Assembly (NCBI GenBank): GCA_001662425.1
Contig: BDDC01001044.1
Span: 2,021-34,811, forward strand
Reading direction: 5' to 3'
Length of the DNA: 32,791 nt
From: Chlamydomonas sphaeroides
Taxonomy: Eukaryota; Chlorophyta; Chlorophyceae; Chlamydomonadales; Chlamydomonadaceae
Below, piece by piece: positions 23,253 to 32,791 of this stretch. A program made the translations under genes and the position numbers. Each line of letters begins with the position of its first letter. Within the stretch, counting starts at the first letter, position 1. The notes under the pieces were generated by a model, which was not told the origin of the DNA, did not search any database, and saw only the letters and a list, made by a program, of their open reading frames with translations.

Positions 23253-24023
23253 TCATGCGCTCGCCGTCGCCGGCCCTGACGCCGCCGCCGACGCCGCCGG
23301 CGCCTGCTCCGCCGCGGCCTGCTTCGCCGCCAGCGCCGCCAGCAGCGAGCCCGACTGGTCATCCAGCAGCGCGGAGATGCCTCCGTCGCCAAAGTCTATG
23401 CTAGCCACCAGGCCGTGCGGCACCGACTCCAGCTGCCCGATCAGCTCGCTGTAGACAGTCATGTCGTCCAGCTCCGACCAGCGCGACAAATGCGCCAGGC
23501 TGATGCGCTCGCCATGAAAGAAGCCGGCCAACGGTGCGACGGGGTACTTTTCGGACAGGCGCAGGCTGGCCTTGATGATGGCGGCCAGCGTGCGCTGCGG
23601 CGGCTGGCGCCGCGGGCCGGGCTGGGACGCCGCGGACGCCGCCGCCGAGGATGCGGTCACCAGCTCCGACAGCCGGTCGGCCCGGCGGATGGCTCGGGCG
23701 CTGGCCGGCGCTGGCGTTGCTGTGGGCTCGGGTTGGGGAGTGCTGGAGGGGCTGAGGTCCCAGCCGACGACGACGTTGGTGGCCTGGAGAAAAGCCGCGA
23801 CGTCGGCCCGGCCGGTCGCCGTCGCGAGGCTGTTCTTGACGCGGAAGCTGACCGGCACCGCCGCGAGCCCGTCAGTCGGTGCCGACACCTCGGAGCGCAG
23901 CGTGTCCTCGAGCTGCGCGGTCTTGACGTTGCCGATGCACTGGTACACGATGGCTAGCGGGCTTGTCGAGAGCGCGTCGTGTAAGCGCAAGCCCTGGGCG
24001 TGCGCCCGGACACGCCGAAGCAT
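23253..24023 (-). CDS. Mitochondrial ribosomal protein uL10 (L10 family)
   Basis: This is an intronless frame of 256 residues starting at ATG 24021-24023. The first about 18 residues (MLRRVRAHAQGLRLH...) are basic and amphipathic, as in a mitochondrial presequence. The body follows the uL10 plan: a LAIVYQCIGN strand, a helix with TAQLEDTLRSEV, then the hallmark SFRVKNSLA, a helix DVAAFLQATNVVVGWD, and after a Pro/Ala-rich insertion the second half (KYPVAPLAGFFHGERIS, MTVYSELIGQLESVPHGLV). The C-terminal Ala-rich helix would be where bL12 dimers dock in bacterial L10. uL10 forms the base of the ribosomal stalk that recruits GTPase factors. The insertion (about residues 90-140) is unlike bacterial L10. 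Assignment is by motif reading; mitochondrial rather than plastid location is inferred from the N-terminus. Confidence 0.7.
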   Translation of the reverse strand: MLRRVRAHAQGLRLHDALSTSPLAIVYQCIGNVKTAQLEDTLRSEVSAPTDGLAAVPVSFRVKNSLATATGRADVAAFLQATNVVVGWDLSPSSTPQPEPTATPAPASARAIRRADRLSELVTASSAAASAASQPGPRRQPPQRTLAAIIKASLRLSEKYPVAPLAGFFHGERISLAHLSRWSELDDMTVYSELIGQLESVPHGLVASIDFGDGGISALLDDQSGSLLAALAAKQAAAEQAPAASAAASGPATASA

Positions 24024-24404
24024 GATCTAGGCTCGTAGCAGCGTTTGCGCGGTCTCGCGCACACGAGCTGAGTGATTGGCAACGCAGTCGCGGCCGCTAT
24101 AAGCCCAACACGGCTACTGTGCAAGCTCCAATGTTACAATAGTGAGCCAGAGCAGCGCAAGGCAGCGCTCTCGCAAAGCCGGACACAATGGCGTATTTGT
24201 CAACTAAAAGACTGAGTCGCGCCGTGCAACGCAAGTGCGGTGCAAATCCAGTACATGAAAGCTCGCATTCACTTGAAGAGCAGGTGTGACCAGGTAGCGT
24301 ACCATGGGTCGGCCGGTCTCTGGTCGTAGCGTGTCGCAGGAGACCCATCCAGATGCGCGCATAATGGATGCATCGTTTGCTGCTCACTGCCCATGCCTCA
24401 ATTG

Positions 24405-24926
24405 TTAGCAACCTGCCGGCGTGCCGCTAGAAGTCCGGCTGACGCCCCGCCTGCCCCCCTGCCTGCCCTGCAGCCATTGGCGGCGAGGCGGCGCCCGCGC
24501 GGCCGCTGTGGCAGCGGCGCAGCTGCACCAGGTCGCCAGCAGCGCGTGAGTCTGCACGGGGATGAGCGCCGGCTCGGCAAGGAGGGGGTTGGGGGTCTCA
24601 CACAGGCGCACCGCGGTGTGCTCTTGCAGGGCCGCGGCCGTGGCCTCCTACTGTAGAACCTGCGGCCGTGGCCTTCTACTGTAGAACCCGCAGCCATGGC
24701 ACGTGAGCCGTAGCGCGCACGACACGGCACTGGGGTTGACCACGAGATGCGACGCGACGCGTGGCAGCAGCTCGGTCGGCAGGCTGCTCTCGCCGGGGCC
24801 TTGATCGGCGCGGGCAGCAGGGGCGTTCCACCCCTGGGGGGCCGCATCATCGCGAGCCTCATGGCCGCACGGAGCTTGCTGCCGCATCGCAGCCGCCTGA
24901 CGCCGGCGCTCGGCTTTCATGGGCAT
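24405..24926 (-). pseudogene. Decayed F-box protein fragment
   Basis: In one minus-strand frame, bases 24926-24651 read an F-box-like segment (SSLPTELLPRVASHL, then VSCALRLTC). After an in-frame TAG at 24648-24650 the same frame resumes with EATAAALQEHTAVRLCET and THALLATW. From memory, volvocine F-box/ankyrin proteins have a similar order (LPxEL-IA-L, LRL, ATAA, TVRL, HA--W). The stop lies within a 28-bp tandem duplication that appears to interrupt the F-box helix. Further on, the family-like reading (GLLAARRQVAN) moves to another frame. One stop plus one frame change suggests a dead copy. It could instead be an exon of a live gene if the TAG is spliced out, but I found no phase-compatible donor. 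Confidence 0.4.
24633..24688 (+). repeat. 28-bp tandem duplication
   Basis: Bases 24633-24660 and 24661-24688 are two head-to-tail 28-bp copies that differ at two positions. Because 28 is not a multiple of three, a single duplication event shifts the reading frame of the F-box fragment, and the second copy (minus-strand order) carries the TAG. Confidence 0.75.
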
Positions 24927-26710
24927 GGCAGGACAGTCCTCGGCGAGATGAGGCTGTCTGCCGACTCAGACAGCGTTGTTGGAACGGCCGAGATGCGAAA
25001 TTGTGGCGATGACATGCCGCGCTCCAGACCGCGCGCGCTTGAGCGTTCGTCGGGCGTGTGACAGCGTCCGTCGGTAGCGGAGCGTGTGCCCGCAGTGAAG
25101 GCGTGGTGGAAGGGGGGTTGGTGCATGGCAAGTGCTGGGGGTCCCCCATCGGCCATCGCGGTTGCGTACCCACCCTGCTCCCCGCATCACCGTATTCCCG
25201 CAGCTCCCGTTAACATCCCCGCGCATCTGCCCTCCAACATGATACTGCTCTGCCCACTCCCACGCGCCGCTGTGGTGGTTGTGATGTCTTCGCGTGTTAT
25301 GCTCGGCCGGGGGATTTCCTGGTTGTGGTGCCTCATTGATGTGAACGGGGTTAGCTCGCCCTTATAGGGGCACGACGGTGTGCGTCTGGTCTGGGTGGCC
25401 TCTTTTGGGGGCGAGCCATACACCCTGCGCAGCTGGGACAGGTTTCACCATACCGGTAGCCTCCGGGTGGTGGCGGCTAATGCGATCAGACCTCGTCACG
25501 AGAGCCTCGTGGTCACACAACTCGGTCACATGCTCGACTTACAATAGTAACGGTGCCCTGCGCGTCGACCCCGACAGCCCCGCACACCGCACGTCATCAC
25601 CACACGCCAAGCCACGAAGCCGCCTTGGGGCTTGACTAAACACTTGCGGCCCTGGGCCCTTTCCCGGCAAACGGCCCGCATGGGGCCCGATGCCGGGCGA
25701 CGAACACCCGCCACCCTGCGGCGGCAGAAGCGCCTAGCCTACCTACGAAGCCAGGTCCACAGAACAGCGGCGCGACCAACTGGCGCTGCGCTCCGTGTGC
25801 GGACCCAGCGCCATCGCGCCGCTGCATGCACAGACTCCACGCGCTCTGCACCGTCCTGAGCGGCCTCGCGCGGCCGCAGCATCAAACCCATCGCTCAGGC
25901 TCCGTGCTCCCACGGTGCAGCATGTGAACGCCCAGCCAAAATAGCGGCGGTCAGTACTGCGTCACGCACTGCCCAAAGCGTTCACTCCCTCACAAGCACT
26001 CGGAACATCACTGCCAGGGAAAGCTTGCCGCCAACCGAAGCAACACCCTCAGAAAGCAGCACGCCCATAGCCAGGAAGCAAAACACCACGTACGGCAGTC
26101 GTCCGTCGCACGAACAGTTTGAAAACGGAAGTACGACGCGAACACGCACACACAAAGACGCTCAGCACACTCAAAACCGCTCTCATCTCTGGTCACAGCG
26201 GACCATCCCGCCAAGCCACCACTCGCTCACTGCTCTCCCCTCTGGCGAAGTCAGAAGACCCGGCACAGGCCCGGTGCAGCTCGCAAAAACAGCCTGCGCC
26301 CTCAAAGTGAAGCCGCTGAGCGTAGACACGCTCGGCTCGCCCTCGCGGCTCTCCAGCCGGCCCCTCATGTCCCTCGCAGGCCTGGTTCGGCCTGGTCCGA
26401 TGACGTTCGGTACGCGCCTCGCCATAAAGTCGCAGCGGTCAGCTGACAGCCGGTGGGCGCCAACCCTCGCACCACAAACGAGGGAGGCGCCGCACACCAG
26501 CCAGCCCCAGGGTCCCTCCAGGCTACAGGGGCCGGCGACAGCATTGCGAATGGCGCTGCGCACATCTGCTAGCACCGGCGCTGCCACAGCCCAGATCACA
26601 GCTCACATAGCGCCTACGTCCTTCGTGACACCTATGTCCATGCAACGTCCATACTCGCCCCATGGGCACCTACCATGGGCACCTAGGCACCTAGCAGGCA
26701 TCGTGCCGCT
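24927..26710. other. Intergenic region with no recognised gene
   Basis: This lies between the F-box fragment and the stop of the Mpv17-family gene. It should include the latter's 3' UTR; the nearest minus-strand TGTAA (TTACA at 25539-25543) is about 1.17 kb beyond the stop. Just past the stop (26660-26698) is a short run of GGGCACCTA-type repeats. Base composition is less GC-rich than in coding regions. The open frame at 26025-26915 has no recognisable domain and is not called. Confidence 0.45.
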
Positions 26711-28329
26711 CTACAACGCGTGGCTGCGGGGCGAGGCCTTGGCGGGCGCCGGCAGCGCCTCGACGGGCTTGCCGCCGCGCGCCGACATCAAGGCGGCCTT
26801 GGCGGTGGCCACCCAGTCCTCCTGCGAGCGCGCCCACGACAGGAAGCACGCGTCCTGCGAAGGGAGGGCGGAAGGGCAGCGCGCGGCCAGGGCACAGCAC
26901 CATGAGGCCAGATGAAGCGAGCACACCCAGAACGCAAGCCATCAGCGTTTTCTTATCGCTCGCTCCCCAGCGCAACAACTCGCCCGGTACCGGGCACTCT
27001 GTGCAACAAGAAAGTCATTCCGGACCCAGACCCACCACGAGCGACATGCCGTTGACAGCCATAAGCTGGTGCTCCAGAGGGATCTTGCTGAAGTTGAACG
27101 CCTGCAGCAGACAGGGAGACAGGGTCGCCAGGGGCCGTCAGGCGGCGGCTTGGCAGGGTGGCGGGTTCCCCGCGACACCGCACCCAGCTAGAGCACTGTG
27201 CGCCAGGACTGTTGCTGCCCTACCCAGCTGCCGCAACCCCATTTCGGTCGCAGAGCCTCGACAAGGTCTGGCGCGCCACACACACCTGGAACAGCGGCCA
27301 GATGAGCAGCTCGGCCGTGTAGGTCGGCACGAAGTCCTGAACGTGGCAATCGAGGGCGGAGGGCGTCAGTGGCAGCCGCGTCACCCCGCTCCGCGCTCCC
27401 GTGCATCCCTTCCCCGCAGCGCCTGCCTTTGAACCCGCCCCTGCCGCTCGTGGCCTCCAAGCGCACCTGCTGGATCTTCTTCTTGAAGCCCTCCCACCCG
27501 GTGCCGTCGATCACGGCGCTGCCCCAGGCGTAGAAGGCCAGCACGTAGGCGGGGCCCATGATGGCCGTGTCGGCAAACACCTGGGCGGCAGGCAGGTGAC
27601 ATCGCAGGACGAGTTGAGGGCGCGGCGAGCGAGTGTTGGCAGCAATGGCCACGGGTAAGGCCCCACACGACCAGGCGACGCAGAGGCGCCGGCCTCAAGG
27701 AGAGCGGCAGTGCGCAGCCGGTGCGCGATAGGTGCCGTTCATGTGGCTGCGGCCTCACCTTGGCCACCAGGAAGGCGGGCGTGCCGATGGGCAGCAGCTT
27801 GGCGCACATGACGTCCAGGCCCAGGTACCAGAAGTGGCCCACGGGTCCCATGAAGCAGGCGCCGAAGCCCGCGGTCAGCGCCACGCGCCGGCTGTCAACG
27901 TCAGACATACGGCGGCCCTCGGCGATGCTGCTCGAGGGCGTAAGCAAGCGCGGACAGCGGCGCCGACGGCGTCAGCGAGAAGCCAAAGGTACACAGTGCC
28001 CGGAAGCGGGGCTACATTAGAGAACGTCTGGGCACGGAAGCGCCAGGCATGGCTGATAGTGGCTTCCCCGGGGATCAAGTGAAGGTCACCGGGTAAGCCC
28101 TACGCCAAATTCGTCGTGTCTTGCTATCTGAGACGCTATGAGCGAGGTGAAGTATGGGCTATGAGCTACGAGCAAGGCGCACTCACCGTTGTGCGAGCAC
28201 GTCGCCCACTCCCCATAGCAGCGCGCTCGTGGCCATCTGTGTTGCTACCGGCCGCCGCGATAGCTGGCGCTCATACGCGCCCCAGATGCGCGTGAAGCGG
28301 CCATTGATGCCCAAGCTCATACCGGTCAT
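26711..28329 (-). CDS. Mpv17/PMP22 family membrane protein
   Basis: Six exons, right to left: 28187-28329, 27759-27927, 27467-27580, 27286-27336, 27036-27101, 26711-26854. All junctions are GT-AG and in phase, giving 228 residues. The family pattern is clear: an N-terminal W-x-x-Y-x-x-x-L-x-x-x-P (WGAYERQLSRRP), LLWGVGDVLAQR, the DSRRVALTAGFGACFMGPVGHFWY block, PAYVLAFYAWG, then TYTAELLIWPLFQAFNFSKIP-type sequence over exons 4-5 and a C-terminal FLSW segment. The usual four membrane spans are present. Members sit in mitochondrial inner, peroxisomal or plastid membranes and are linked to metabolite or ion flux and organelle DNA maintenance, but the transported molecule is unsettled. The tail of about 30 residues after the last span is rich in Ala, Lys and Pro. 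A second ATG at 28318-28320 is possible as the start. Confidence 0.88.
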
Positions 28330-28890
28330 CTGCTACTGAGCGAGATGCGCAGGCGCTGAGAGCTCCTAGAGGAGCTGGGCGCAAGCTGCGCGCCCGCTAG
28401 CCGATTGAGCGAAGCCGATTTCTTGCTGCGCACTGGTGGAGGCGCTACGCGCCGCTGACCCAACGCTGATGACTTTGTGGCTGCTGCGCACTGGGGGAGG
28501 CGCTAATCGTCGCTGACCTACACTGTTGACTGCGACGTCACCAGTCCAATTCGCGCCAGGTATTCAAGACGCACGCTGTGTCCGCTGCGTTCCTCGACGT
28601 CTGTGGCAGGGGCGGCTCTGGCCCAGGGACTTGACGGCGGGTCTAGTGTGGGACGGACTAGTGAACAGCGGCAGGGGTATGCGGCTAACCAGTCTATGGC
28701 GAAGAACAGGATGCGACCGTTTAATGTACGACATACCCAAAGCGAGCCGTTCATCACGGCGTGCTCCGCTTTCAATCCCCTCGCCACCCCCGACTTCCGC
28801 TTTCAATAGGCGTCCAATTCAGCAACGCCTCCGCCGGTCGGCTCGGCCGTCGCTAGCGGCCTTTGTTGCCACCGCTAGCGACGACGCAGG
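28330..28890. promoter_or_regulatory. Shared upstream region of two divergent genes
   Basis: The Mpv17-family gene (-) and the J-domain gene (+) start 562 bp apart and point away from each other, so both promoters should lie here. I see no convincing TATA box. The only structured element is a 51-bp direct repeat, listed separately. Co-regulation is possible but unproven. Confidence 0.45.
28424..28531 (+). repeat. Imperfect direct repeat, about 51 bp twice, period 58
   Basis: Bases 28424-28474 and 28482-28531 both begin TGCTGCGCACTGG, continue GGAGGCGCTA and CGCTGACC, and end TGACT or TTGACT. They share about 80 percent of positions by eye. They sit in the region between two divergent start codons, so they may be duplicated regulatory sites or plain tandem duplication. 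Confidence 0.65.
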
Positions 28891-31800
28891 ATGAAGCTCA
28901 CTAGAGCTCAGGCGCTGCAGGAGCTCGGCCTCTCGGAGGTGCGTTGGTGGCGACCAGCGGGATCTGCGCGCATTCCTCAAGAGAGTTACCACGAGCCACG
29001 TCGCAGCTGCATTGTTTACGTATACTTGCATCTTGATGAAAAGGCAAAGGGATTGTGTATCGCAGCCCAGCCCGCCAAGTCTGCACACGACAGACAGCGA
29101 ACACAGCGCTTGCAGCCGCGAAGCTAGCAGCATGCGTTGCGTTGCTTTGCTGGGGTGCGGGAGGCGCAATCTGAGGGGAGGTCCTCCCCTTGTCGTCCGT
29201 GCCGGTACACGGCACAGGATGCCTCCGAGGACGACATCAAGAAGGCCTACAAGAAGCTAGCCCTGCAATGGTGCGTCTCGGGCCAACTCGCTCGATGGCA
29301 CGGCAGCCAGCAGGGCCAGGGGGCGCCCCGGTGGTCCCTGCCCCCCCTGCGGAGGGCGTGGCGTCCCGGCTGAGGCCAGGGCTGAGTCCGGGCGGCTGCA
29401 ACACCAACCCCGTGCCTCGCCGCAGCTATGCTAAGCAGCCCATCCTCAGCCCAGCCAAGTCGCGCCCAGTCGGCCATGCGCAGCACGCCCAGCACCGAGC
29501 TCCATTGTTGGAGCCGTGCGCTGCTCTCCCTGTGCACCTTGGCAGCCGACCCGCTGCCCGCCCGCCCCGCCTGTCCTCCCCTACGCCCCTCCCTCCCTGC
29601 GCCCCCGCCGCCAGGCACCCGGACAAAAATGCCGACAAGGACGCGGCCACCGCCAAGTTCCAGGTGCGCCCCCGCCTCGCCTCGCCTCCCTCCCTCCCAC
29701 CTCCGCCCCGCCGGACCTCCGCCAGGGGCCAGCGCGCCGGCACCCGGCGCCCAGCTCGCACAGCCGCACCCTCCCTCCCCTTCCCTACCCCAGCACCCGC
29801 TCCAGCCCGTCGCCCTACTGTTGGCTCAGTCCTCCTCCCTCTCCCGTCCTCGTTCCCATCCATGCCCAGATGATCTCAAACGCCTACGCGCGGCTGTCGG
29901 CCCGCGCCCACCCGGGCGACGACGACGACCTGGACGACCTGGACCCCGACGACATATTCGACGAGGACGACTTCATGGAGTTCGCCGACATCCTGCGCTC
30001 CGAGTTCTTCTACCGCATGTGCGGCTGGTTGGGGGCGCGGGCAGCGTAGGGCAGCGGCGCGATGGAGAGGGGCGGCAGGGAGAGGGCCCGCTCACGGGAC
30101 GCCTGGGGCCTGTGGCGAGGGACGGGAGCCTGGGGCCTGGGGCTAGCTGCAGCGGCTGCGGCGGGGAGGCCAGGGCGCGGGGCGGAGCGAGGAGCCGCGC
30201 ACACCGAGGGCCGGGGCGTGGCGCCCAGCCCTAGCCGGCCCGCTAAGCGCCGTGCGCCTCCCACTTCTCCCGCACCCTCCGCAGGTTCTTTGGCGGCATG
30301 GGCATGGGCAGCCGCGGCCGCCGTGGGATGGGCGGCGGCATGGGCGGCGGCGGCAGCGGCGTGCACGTTTTCTTCAACCCGGGCAGCATGGGGGGCATGG
30401 GCGGCATGGGCGGCATGTACGGCTTCCCCATGTCGGGCGGCGGCAGGTCGCGGCCGTCGGCGGGGCCCAAGGGCGGCGCGCGCCGCACGTACGGCCGCGG
30501 TGAGGCGGGCGGGCCCCGGCGGCGGGGAGGGACGGAGGGGCGGTGGCACGTGGGGGAAGTGGGGCGGTGGTGGCAGGGCCCCACGGTGGGGCGGGGCCGG
30601 CGGCAGCAGGCCCAGCGCTGGCGCTGGCGCTGGTGCTGAGGATGCGGCCGCGGCTGCTGCCGCCCCCTGGCCGCCCCCGGCCGCCCGCAGGCCCCCGCGG
30701 CGCCTCGTTCTACACGTACGACAGCGAGTCGGAGTACGACGACGACGACGACTCGGGTGCGGCGGCGAGGGAGGGGTGGCGGGCTGGGGGTGAAAGTGGC
30801 GGCCGCTGCTCTGCCGCTTCCCGTACAGCTCCTGTGCCCCCGCCCACTACCTCCGCGGCCCCCACCTCCCCGCCCTGCCTCCTCCTGCCTCCACTCTCCC
30901 CCCTGCCTCCTTCCCTCCCAACCACCCGCCCACCGCAGGCAGCTACAGCACGGTGGAGGACGAGGAGGAGGCGCGGCAGTACTGGGAGCAGCAGCAGTCG
31001 GCGCGGGGGGGCGGCAAGGCGGGGTCGGGGCGCAAGGACGACCGCAAGCGGCGGGGTCGAGAGGTGCGGCGGCGGCGGGCCGGGCAGCGGCAGGGCCCGG
31101 AGAGGGTGGCAGCGTGCGGGCGGCAGCGGGAGAGGGGCCGCCAGCTCGGCTGACGGTGGCGCCCGGACGGGGATGCCGCCGCGCGGGAGGCGGCTAGGGA
31201 GTGAGAACGTGGGTTGCAGGCGCTCCCGAGCGCAAGGCGCGTGGGGCAGCAGCGGGGTTGTGGTCTCACCTGCCATCACCATGCGCCTGCCGAGGGGAAG
31301 GGGGCACCAGCTGCCGCCGCCACGCCGCCCTGCCCCCCAAACCCCCGCTTCCCCCCGTGCCCTCCCTGCCTCCCTGCCTGCCGACCCAGTCCGACGACGC
31401 GCCCCGCAGCGAGGAGCAGCGGCGCGCCGCCGCCGCCGCCGCCGCCGCGGCCGACCCGGGGCTGCAGCGGTTTGCGGGGCAGCAGCTGCCCCGGCCCGCC
31501 TGCCCGGGCGGGGTGCGGGGCGAGGGCAGCATCCGGGTGAGCCTGGACCCCAAGAAGAAGGCCGACAGCTGGCTGGAGCGGGGCATGATCCGGTGAGCGG
31601 GGGGCGGCGGGGCGGGGCACGCGGGCTGGAGCGAGGTGTCATACGGTGAGGAGGGGGCGGCGGGGCGGGGGGCTTGGGGCGCGGAGTTGGGATGGTCCGG
31701 TGAGGAGGGGTCAGGGTGCAGGAGGAGGCGGGCAGCGGCAAGGCAGGCGCTTAGCGGTGGACTGCCTGCTTGACACACGGCGGCAGCGCCCCCTGGTCGC

Positions 31801-32791
31801 GGCGCCTGGGCGCCCGCCCTGGGCGCCCGTTAGCCCCGGGCCCCGCTCCCTGCCTGACCCCATGCCATGCCGCCTGCCCTGACTCAGCTTTGAGCTGGAC
31901 TACCGCCGCGCCGCCGACCCTCCCTCGGCGCCCTGGACCACGCTCGCCTCCGACACCTGCGCCACCTTCGACGTGGCTGGCCTGGCTCCCGGCACCAAGT
32001 ACCTGTTCAGGGGCCGGGCGGGGGCCTGGGCGCCCATCGGCGACGGCGGCGCGGAGCTGCAGGTAGGGGCGCCCCGGCTGGGAGGGAAGGGGCTCGCTGC
32101 TGCGTCAGCAGGGCTGGGAGTGTGTTCAAGTGTGAAGTGTGCAAGTGTTGAGTAGAACAGAACCCCATGCGCGGCACAGGACGCCCCGGGCAGGCTGGGC
32201 GTGTGTGGGGTGAGGGGACGCGTGGAGGGTGAGGGCGGGAGGGGCCAGGGAGGCGCGCGCCCTGATGCGGACCCCGCCCCCGCGCCGCGCCGCCGGCATG
32301 CCGCCCGCCGCCGCAGTGGGGCAAGCACTCGGAGGAGAGCTCCTTTGCCACCACCGGCAAGCCGCCCTCGGAGCAGCCGGCAGCGGCAGCCGCGGCCTCG
32401 GCCGCGGCCGCAGCAGCGGGTCCGTCGTCGTCCGGGACCGCGGCGGCAGCGGCGGCGCAACCGTCGGGGACAGCAGGGGCCGGCGGCGCAGCGTCAGGCC
32501 CCGGCCCCAGCAGCAGCGGCGCCGCCGCCAACGGGGCCGCGTCATCTGGCAGGGCGGCTGCGGCGGCGGCTGCGGGCCCCAGCGGCAGCCCCAGCGGCGA
32601 CGCTGCCTCGGCCAGCGCCGCCGCTGCGGCGGAGCCGGACCCTGGCGGCGGGGCCAAGGGGCGCAAGAAGAAGGGCAAGGGCGGCAAGGCGGAGGCGGCG
32701 GCGGCACCCGTGGCACCGGGGGCTGCTGGCGTGGAAGCGCGGTCGCTCGAGCAGGTGGGCTGGTGGGCTGGTTGGCTGGTGGGTGGGTGGG
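28891..32791 (+). CDS. J-domain (DnaJ) co-chaperone with a fibronectin type III-like domain, 3' partial
   Basis: Ten exons are visible: 28891-28938, 29218-29270, 29615-29663, 29870-30018, 30285-30499, 30691-30756, 30939-31063, 31390-31592, 31888-32062, 32317-32754, all in phase. A donor follows at 32755, so the gene runs off the window after about 474 residues. The J domain occupies residues about 1-65, with KKAYKKLALQWHPDKN containing the HPD tripeptide that stimulates Hsp70 ATPase, and FQMISNAYARLS as helix III. Next come an Asp-rich acidic stretch, FADILRSEFF, a Gly/Met-rich segment resembling a G/F region, a second Asp run, and a charged helix (EEARQYWEQQQ). Exon 9 reads like a fibronectin III domain (FELDYRRA, W, FDVAGLAPGTKYLFRGRA, then SFATT). 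Exon 10 is mostly Ala/Gly/Ser low complexity with a KGRKKKGKGGK patch. No zinc-finger or signal peptide is seen, so it is probably a cytosolic or nuclear type III J protein. Confidence 0.8.

Noticed and set aside
26025..26915. 296-codon plus-strand open frame
   Set aside because: It overlaps the last exon of the Mpv17-family gene on the other strand and reads Ser/Thr/Arg-rich sequence without motifs.
30543..31649. Long plus-strand open frame over the J-domain gene
   Set aside because: It runs through several introns in a frame different from the phase-consistent exon chain and reads only Arg/Pro/Gly low complexity, as expected for GC-rich DNA.
30710..31741. Long minus-strand open frame (343 codons) opposite the J-domain gene
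   Set aside because: It is antisense to clear coding exons and intronic C-rich tracts, with no domain similarity.
1..32791. CRISPR arrays, prophage, insertion sequences or bacterial operons
   Set aside because: The window is intron-rich eukaryotic DNA. No regular spacer-repeat array, transposase or phage gene was seen, and I recognised no tRNA or rRNA gene.

Overview
The window looks like nuclear DNA of a green alga, most probably a volvocine chlorophyte (Chlamydomonas, Gonium, Tetrabaena or Volvox relatives). It is very GC-rich, and its genes have many short GT-AG introns with phase-consistent junctions. Exons encode long Ala/Gly runs. It holds an OPR-like giant helical-repeat protein and a decayed F-box fragment resembling families I associate with this group. 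A 492-base run of N shows it comes from a draft assembly.

Layout, left to right. Bases 1-3625 hold no gene I can support, only repeats. Bases 3626-6988 (+) encode a 12-exon DNA 3'-phosphatase of the PNKP/ZDP type that is joined, in phase, to a DNA polymerase beta-type helix-hairpin-helix (8-kDa, dRP-lyase-like) domain. Bases 7716-10552 (+) encode a patatin-like lipid acyl hydrolase whose 5' end is not resolved. Convergent to it, bases 12018-21588 (-) carry a giant (about 2,600-2,700 residue) organelle-targeted alpha-solenoid, OPR-like protein, with the assembly gap and one in-frame amber codon inside the locus. Bases 23253-24023 (-) are an intronless mitochondrial ribosomal protein uL10 gene. 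Bases 24405-24926 (-) look like a decayed F-box fragment with a frame-breaking 28-bp duplication. Bases 26711-28329 (-) are a six-exon Mpv17/PMP22-family membrane protein. Head to head with it, 562 bp away, bases 28891 to the window end (+) encode a J-domain protein with a Gly/Met-rich segment and a fibronectin type III-like domain, cut off by the window edge.

The genes do not form an operon or one pathway. Four of them suggest organelle work: uL10 in mitochondrial translation, the OPR-like protein in organelle RNA metabolism, Mpv17 in an organelle membrane, and the phosphatase through an optional presequence. The most interesting item is the phosphatase-HhH fusion, which puts 3'-end cleaning next to a fold that in Pol beta/lambda removes 5'-deoxyribose phosphate; the equivalent of the Pol beta Schiff-base lysine is present. 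Exon boundaries below were read by eye from splice signals, reading phase and family resemblance, and no database search or RNA evidence was available.
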